A DNA stretch of 64,000 bases, from positions 4,864,378-4,928,377 of the forward strand of contig FN649740.1 of the NCBI GenBank assembly GCA_000310025.1. The letters run 5' to 3'. Positions within the stretch are counted from its first letter, which is position 1. Each line of letters begins with the position of its first letter. The position numbers and the translations under genes are program-made. Below the pieces are notes generated by a model. The model was not told where the DNA came from. It did no database searches and saw nothing but the letters and a program-made list of their open reading frames with translations. The DNA is from Ectocarpus siliculosus. Lineage: Eukaryota; Sar; Phaeophyceae; Ectocarpales; Ectocarpaceae. Shown piece after piece: positions 58,701 through 64,000 of this stretch.

Positions 58701-61700
58701 ACTTTCACCTTGGTGGCAAGTTTCAGACCTTTCGAGCTTTCTCACCGAACGGGCATTATTTTGCTATAGAAAAAACCCTGTCGTGGAGAATGTGATGCTG
58801 CTTAACGCATAGTACCATCGTGTGCACATGTCCAAGTTCTACTGTTTGACACCCACCTGCTTGTGACATTTGAGGTGGGATCAATCCCACTCGAAACACA
58901 CTCGTTTCGTTTTCGTGGGCATGCACCGTACAGACGAAAATCGCTACATGTACTGAGGTTTGGTACGACGAATCGGTTGCAACCTTTGCTCTTTCAAGCT
59001 GACATCGATCGCGTAAGCTCAGCTTTCTCCTCCCGTTTGGTCTCGTCCTTACCAAACATTTACGGGTGTTCCCACATGCTTGCAACTTTCTGCATATGAG
59101 CACTGAATATTTGCCGCCAGCTCGTATTTGCAACCATCCCAAATTCGGAGGCATCCATGTGTTTCTAACCCAATTTTTGCAGCCCTTCGAGCATTAGAGG
59201 ATTTATTTCTGTCGCTAGGCAGGCCATCTTTGTTCGGTCTACTCTCCAAGCATCATATTGTAATTGGGTGCTTGCCGCATTCAAGTAGGGCTGATGCTAT
59301 CACCTCATCTGGGAATATTGGCGTTCCCGATGAAGGATGTTTTCGAGACTCCGAGCGAGCCACACCGACCCCTTTGGTGGGAATGGTCACACGTCAATCC
59401 GCCGTACCGACACGCTCACATTCAACATCTCCAACCACAGCTACATGGGTTGGTGAGACTAAAATTCATGCCAATGGACTTGTTTCCAGCAAGGCGTTCG
59501 AGGAGAACTGGAGGCTAATCATTATTCTGCAGGGAAGAGCTCTGGTCCAGCCAAAAAGGTCTTCCACCAACTGTGGACTGGCCTCTTCACCTTCAGCCCC
59601 AACATTTCGCGGGTTTCGTCCGCCGTTTCTGGCTCTGGTGCGTGTCCTAGAACAGCCGAAAGCATCATCACACTCCTAAGCGCGTCATCAGGGTCGGTCA
59701 ACGAGCTCGCTCCCGTCGATAGCGACGAAAGGTTGGCCTGCAGAGAAGACACCACGACCTGCTTTGTTCCATCGATACGCCGTGTAGAACGTCGAATACA
59801 GATCGAACCCGTGTGTTAGAACTTGGCAGATACTAGCGCATGCCCAAACGTTTGTCGAATATAGGAACTTGAGTAACGTTTATGAGGCCTACGCCAAAGC
59901 TGAAGTACAATACATAGCAGCCATTAGTGCCCACAAGGGTAACCAAGAACCCAAGTCTCGGCCGAAACTAGAGGTCGTCATGTGCGGGCGCTACCTGCGG
60001 CTATTGCAGTATTTGTCAGAGACAGTATTGATTGTCGGAGTTTCGCCATATCTTTGAACAAACGAGAACAAGGCGAACGTGTCGTTCGCCAGACAAACGG
60101 GTACCCCACAGGGAAAGTCATGGGACTGCCGTACAATGCATTTCTTAGCCCGACTTCTCCACAAGTCATCCAAAATTGGCGGATGGCAACATGGGCATGG
60201 CAGCATCAGAGCTCATGGCCCACGCTCTCCCTAGCCTATGGGCACCAATAGCCGGTATACCACACCTTCTCTGGGGGATATGAGACGATCGACAGTGGCA
60301 CTCCGTCGATGTCGAGGCTCGTGACGGCCGTTGACCCAAAGATATCAGAGATATAGGCCACTACCGTAATGTTGAAAGCGTTGAGGGCCATTCCGGGCGG
60401 TAGGTGCGTGAGAAGGGAGCTTGATGATGACGCTGCTGAGGACAGCCTCGTTATCCGTTGTTCGCTGTACGTTCAATAGAGCATAGATGAGAGTGCTTCG
60501 TGAAGGGCCATCGTTAGTGCGAGCTTCAAGCGGGTCCCAGTTGGTCACGATAAACTTCGTGCACCACGTGTACCACACACTCAACATTGAATCATCTCAT
60601 CATGTGGGAGTGCAAGCGTTCTACGGTTGTTCTTACATCTCCTCTGCGTGCAAATTCAACCCCGCAGTGCACGAACGTCGGGAGTAGATACGATACAGTC
60701 CGCCCTCACCCATCCAGAATAGAGTGACATGCAGGCGACGACAGCGAATGCCACACAATCGACCGCATGTTCGGCAGTGGTAGTGTGCGATTTCATGAGT
60801 TCACCTATACACAGAACGAACTTCATGCCATCCGTGAGAATAGCCGAACTCGTATGTCATCGGAAGATCCTCAAAGTCGTCCGTCCAATCCATAGTCTGT
60901 AGCACCACGGCGTCTTCCCCGGCGTACACTTGGAGTAGGTCCGAGCTAACATGTCCTCCCACGGGAGCAGCGTTGGTTTCGAAAGAAAACTCTACATGAT
61001 GGTAGAGAGATAGTCGTCGAGATGTAGGCGGCGTCATAACGTGATGATAACTGATAGAGACCTAGCGAGCGATAATGCAAGCTTCACACGAATAATTTTC
61101 AACTCGACATTTTCGTTGCCGAGAAATCTTCACGTTTCACACGGCGATGACAGTTGTTCGCGGGATGGTACGATACACGGGTTTCTGTATCGTGGATAGG
61201 ACTGTTTACCAGAGTAGCCAGCCCTGCCAGACGATCCTGTCGCGGTCATCGAAAACGTGTACGTTCGACCTGGCGAAAGAGCCCCGGCTCGCACAACGAG
61301 AGTTGGGTGGCGGTCGCTAGTGCGAAACACTTGATCGTTCCCGCCGGATGAATCGTCATTCGATAGCCCGATATTGCTGTCAACCTGTCGGGTGTAAAAC
61401 AAAGGTGTACAACAAGGTATTCAGAACAGCACCGAATAGCATTTGGATGAGTGTGCAGGCCTTGCTACATCGCTGGACCTCAGCTCATCATGGGAATGAC
61501 GATCTGAGGGACGGTCCAAATGAACTACTGTCATAGCTATGACCAGACTGGCCGGGGGGATCGGCAGATATACGGCCACGTTATGAAATGAACCGTTTAT
61601 CATATCGAGGGAGGTTCACCCTGAGTTCTTGCGACGCGATGCGTCGACCCCGAATACCGTCTTGTGTCTCAAACCTGATCCCATTGAAAGCCAAAGTCCG

Positions 61701-64000
61701 CCAAGGTGCTGTTGCTGCAGTGAGAGTCGGTGGATGCGGCTGCACACCCGTACAAGACCAACCTCTTCGAAGGACTGAATTTGCGGTGGATCTCCTGTCG
61801 AGCGATGAAGGAAACAATGTTTGCGGCACCCCTTTCACTGACATGGACAACGCTTTGGATAGCGATTGGACACTCGCCACCAGCGGTAGCCACCGTCATT
61901 TACTGGTGTTGACCGTTCGATTGTTTGGATGTTGTCAGATTCGAGATGGATCTTGAACCACTATCTTGTCCGCTCGTGAATACATTGACGCATACCTTCG
62001 GAGTAATGGCGACATGTGGAACATCAAGCACCGTCGTGGAGACGATGCACGACGCATTGTCGCTACGATACTCCGACCATTTTGTGCTGCCATCGGAATG
62101 CTTCGATGCAGTGACCATGAAGACATACTCAGTACCTGCCGGTGGGAGGCGTCACGATACGTGGCGGAACATAAAACAACAAAGCGAATTCATTGTTGGT
62201 GCTATTCATATAGCCTCAGACCCCCTCGGGCGAATGGCTTCACTGCCGCCGTGAGGAAAATGAAGGTTACGAACTACAGCACCTCGCCTTAGGATATTCA
62301 TGGCGTGCAACGCGATACGTGAACTGATTCCAAGCTGGCGTACGGGTCCTGGTGACTCTTTGCAGGTCCCTCACCGGATGGTAACGATCCTGGGGGGATG
62401 GAGAGCATGGCTCCTGCAGCGAAGCCCGAAAGGTCCAACACTTCGCCCGCCGTCGAAACGCACGCATCCCCGGATTCGCTCTCGCAATGCCAGGTGTAGT
62501 CAAAGGGAATAATGTCTACGCCATCCGTATCTACCGACACAGAAGCATCCAGTTCCAGAGTCTGTGGGATATTGCGGCGTGTGGTGATAGCTTGATGATG
62601 GGCGAACTTGCAAAACACAATTGGGTCAACCTTGCGAGAGCGAAATCTTGCTTAGCATAGGAGCTGACATGGCGCGAATAGCAATATGGCGTGAACCTAA
62701 GTTCCATACTACACCACACGCAACCAAGATACGGCACGGAACGGGTTGGTGTCCCCACAGCGTTCAACTTTGCTCTTGCCTGCCCAACTCCGATGCTCCG
62801 CTTTGTTCCTCCGGAAATAGCCGCGACTATTGGCCCACTGACTATCTCGACTATGGGATCGGAGTGGAACAAGGACGAAGAACCGTTCATTGCAATGCAG
62901 AATGTTGAGATCAGGTGTAGCCAATGAGACGTTGGTTCTAAAAGTACATGCTACAATCACGTTTCACACACACTACCAAACTTGATCGACGGAGAGTCAA
63001 AACGGCTTTGAGGCGAATCCTCTCGCATTCCTTATCCGTTTCGGGGCCGTGCGTTTGCAGCTTGAGTTCATCGGGTGATGGGACGGACGATCCGTAGGAT
63101 GAACGTTTGATCTGGTCAGCACCATGTGTCCGGGCAGCATCTCGTTGTTTCCAGCCGTATTTTCAACGTTTCTGCACGGTGTTTCCATCGGGCTAGACTG
63201 GCGATAGCTGATGTCACCTAACGCGCCAATCTACCCAAACTACGATATCCCTACAGAGGCGAACCCAAATTTTGAGTACTTCGCGTTCAACCAACAGCAG
63301 ACAACGCCGCACGAGCGCGCTCGACGACTTCACTTACTGGTTACGTTGGCGGTATTGGTAGTTTCGCTGCCAAATGCTGTCGTCAGTTGGAACAGGTACG
63401 TGCTTCCTGCGTAGCCCAACGTGTGAGACGGGATGACAAGAACACGCGGGTCTCGACCGACGTCCAACACCACCTCCGGCGTCCCTTCGTACGATTCATT
63501 GGCTGAAACTAGCCTCCACGAATACGATGCGAGCGCCTCGTCAGTCGTCAAAGTCGAACACGAAGACAGTCTCGTCTCGCTGCGGAGAATAATTTCATTC
63601 CCGCGGGTCCGCTGTAGAGCTGATGATCCCACAATCTACGCAATACCGTCCAGATCCGGTGTAGGGTGTGCGAAGGCAAGCGTGTGAGGAGGTATTGAGG
63701 CCCTCTCGGGTACAACGGAGAGCATCCACAATATGGCATCTGTGGTCACATGCATGCAGCGACAGCATCAATCGTCGAGCATTGGCATGCCTGTCCGACA
63801 CCTGAGCCTTTGCCAGACACATTAAATCAAAGCTGAAAAACTACGCGGGCAGGTTCACAACTCCTCACCCGCGTGACAAGGCGCCCCAGGGAAGATTTGT
63901 GCACCTCCACCACAGCTTCGGAAGAACCACCAAGAACTGTTTCCACTCTTAAGACGAACGAGAATGTGTTTTCCACAGCGAGATCCTCGCTTGGAATCGT
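49055..64000 (-). CDS. Gene B: REJ/GPS polycystin-like receptor, inverted paralogue of gene A (5' end outside the window)
   Basis: The visible part starts inside the exon 64000-63869 (IPSEDLAVENTFSFV, matching gene A exon 27712-27870) and ends with the last exon 49208-49055, whose TAA is at 49057-49055. At least 27 exons were matched one to one with gene A with equal length and phase; the only differences are 3 bases more in the GPS exon and 9 more in exon 52037-51872. No stop was found in the traced exons. The domain order is the same: REJ region, GPS, about nine membrane helices. The short exon near 52450-52394 is uncertain. The N-terminal propeller region, if present, lies beyond position 64000. 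Function as for gene A. Confidence 0.85.
56222..56464 (-). other. Gene B GPS exon
   Basis: An 81-codon exon with CAYWSEVSNEWKSDG and SSITCSTFHLSPFAI. It keeps the predicted HL|S cleavage site while about a third of the residues around it differ from gene A. Confidence 0.87.
56676..63635 (-). other. Gene B REJ region
   Basis: Exons (minus strand): 63635-63338, 62850-62780 (GC donor), 62561-62375, 62135-61996, 61794-61675, 61384-61210, 60991-60805, 60435-60266, 59758-59591, 58516-58409, 58076-57954, 57550-57371, 57212-57062, 56770-56676. Key matches to gene A are TLELDASVSVDTDGV, YVFMVTASKHSDGS, FSPSKRLVLYGCAAA and ALSPGRTYTFSMTATG. The equivalent of the uncertain gene A exon near 31.2 kb was not fixed here either. 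Confidence 0.86.

Overview
This is a eukaryotic draft-assembly window. It holds many short exons (about 70-390 bases) separated by introns of about 150 bases to 4 kb, a 417-base N gap beside a CTG/CTC microsatellite, and several small DNA transposons. The gene content (REJ/GPS polycystin-like receptors with a beta-propeller-like N-terminus and Ser-Pro linkers) and the CTG/CTC-rich intergenic DNA would fit a brown alga of the Ectocarpus kind. That taxonomic guess is inference, not proof.

Layout. (1) 1-1068: the start of a minus-strand gene (gene C) with propeller-like repeats that leaves the window on the left. (2) About 1.1-21.2 kb: gene-poor DNA with microsatellites, degenerate minisatellites, an assembly gap, a 217-bp MITE with 53-bp inverted ends (11647-11863), a second candidate non-autonomous element (10650-11330), a decayed pogo/Tigger-type transposon (about 12810-16362) and diverged dispersed repeats. 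(3) 21266-46311: gene A on the plus strand, about 42 exons and about 2,000 codons. In order it has beta-propeller-like repeats, a Ser-Pro-rich linker, a Cys-containing module, a REJ region, a GPS autoproteolysis motif and about nine membrane segments. (4) 46312-49054: the spacer. (5) 64000-49055: gene B on the minus strand, a second copy of gene A reading toward it and leaving the window on the right.

Genes A and B are tail to tail and form the arms of a large imperfect inverted duplication. Homology runs past both stop codons, to about 46615 on the A side and about 48705 on the B side. From the exon ending at 27870 onward nearly every exon of A has a partner in B with the same length and phase. 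Introns differ more and carry copy-specific insertions. No in-frame stop or phase clash was found in the exons that could be traced, so both copies look intact over the traced part; two exons of A and one of B could not be fixed. The proteins are expected to be surface receptors or adhesion molecules whose large ectodomain is cut at the GPS and stays attached to a membrane domain. A gamete-recognition or mechanosensory role is suggested by other REJ/polycystin proteins, but nothing in the sequence proves it.

I found no convincing retrovirus-like, LTR, Polinton-like or viral remnant, no tRNA or rRNA gene and no CRISPR. All splice sites were read by eye from AG/GT signals, reading phase and A-B comparison, without transcript data.
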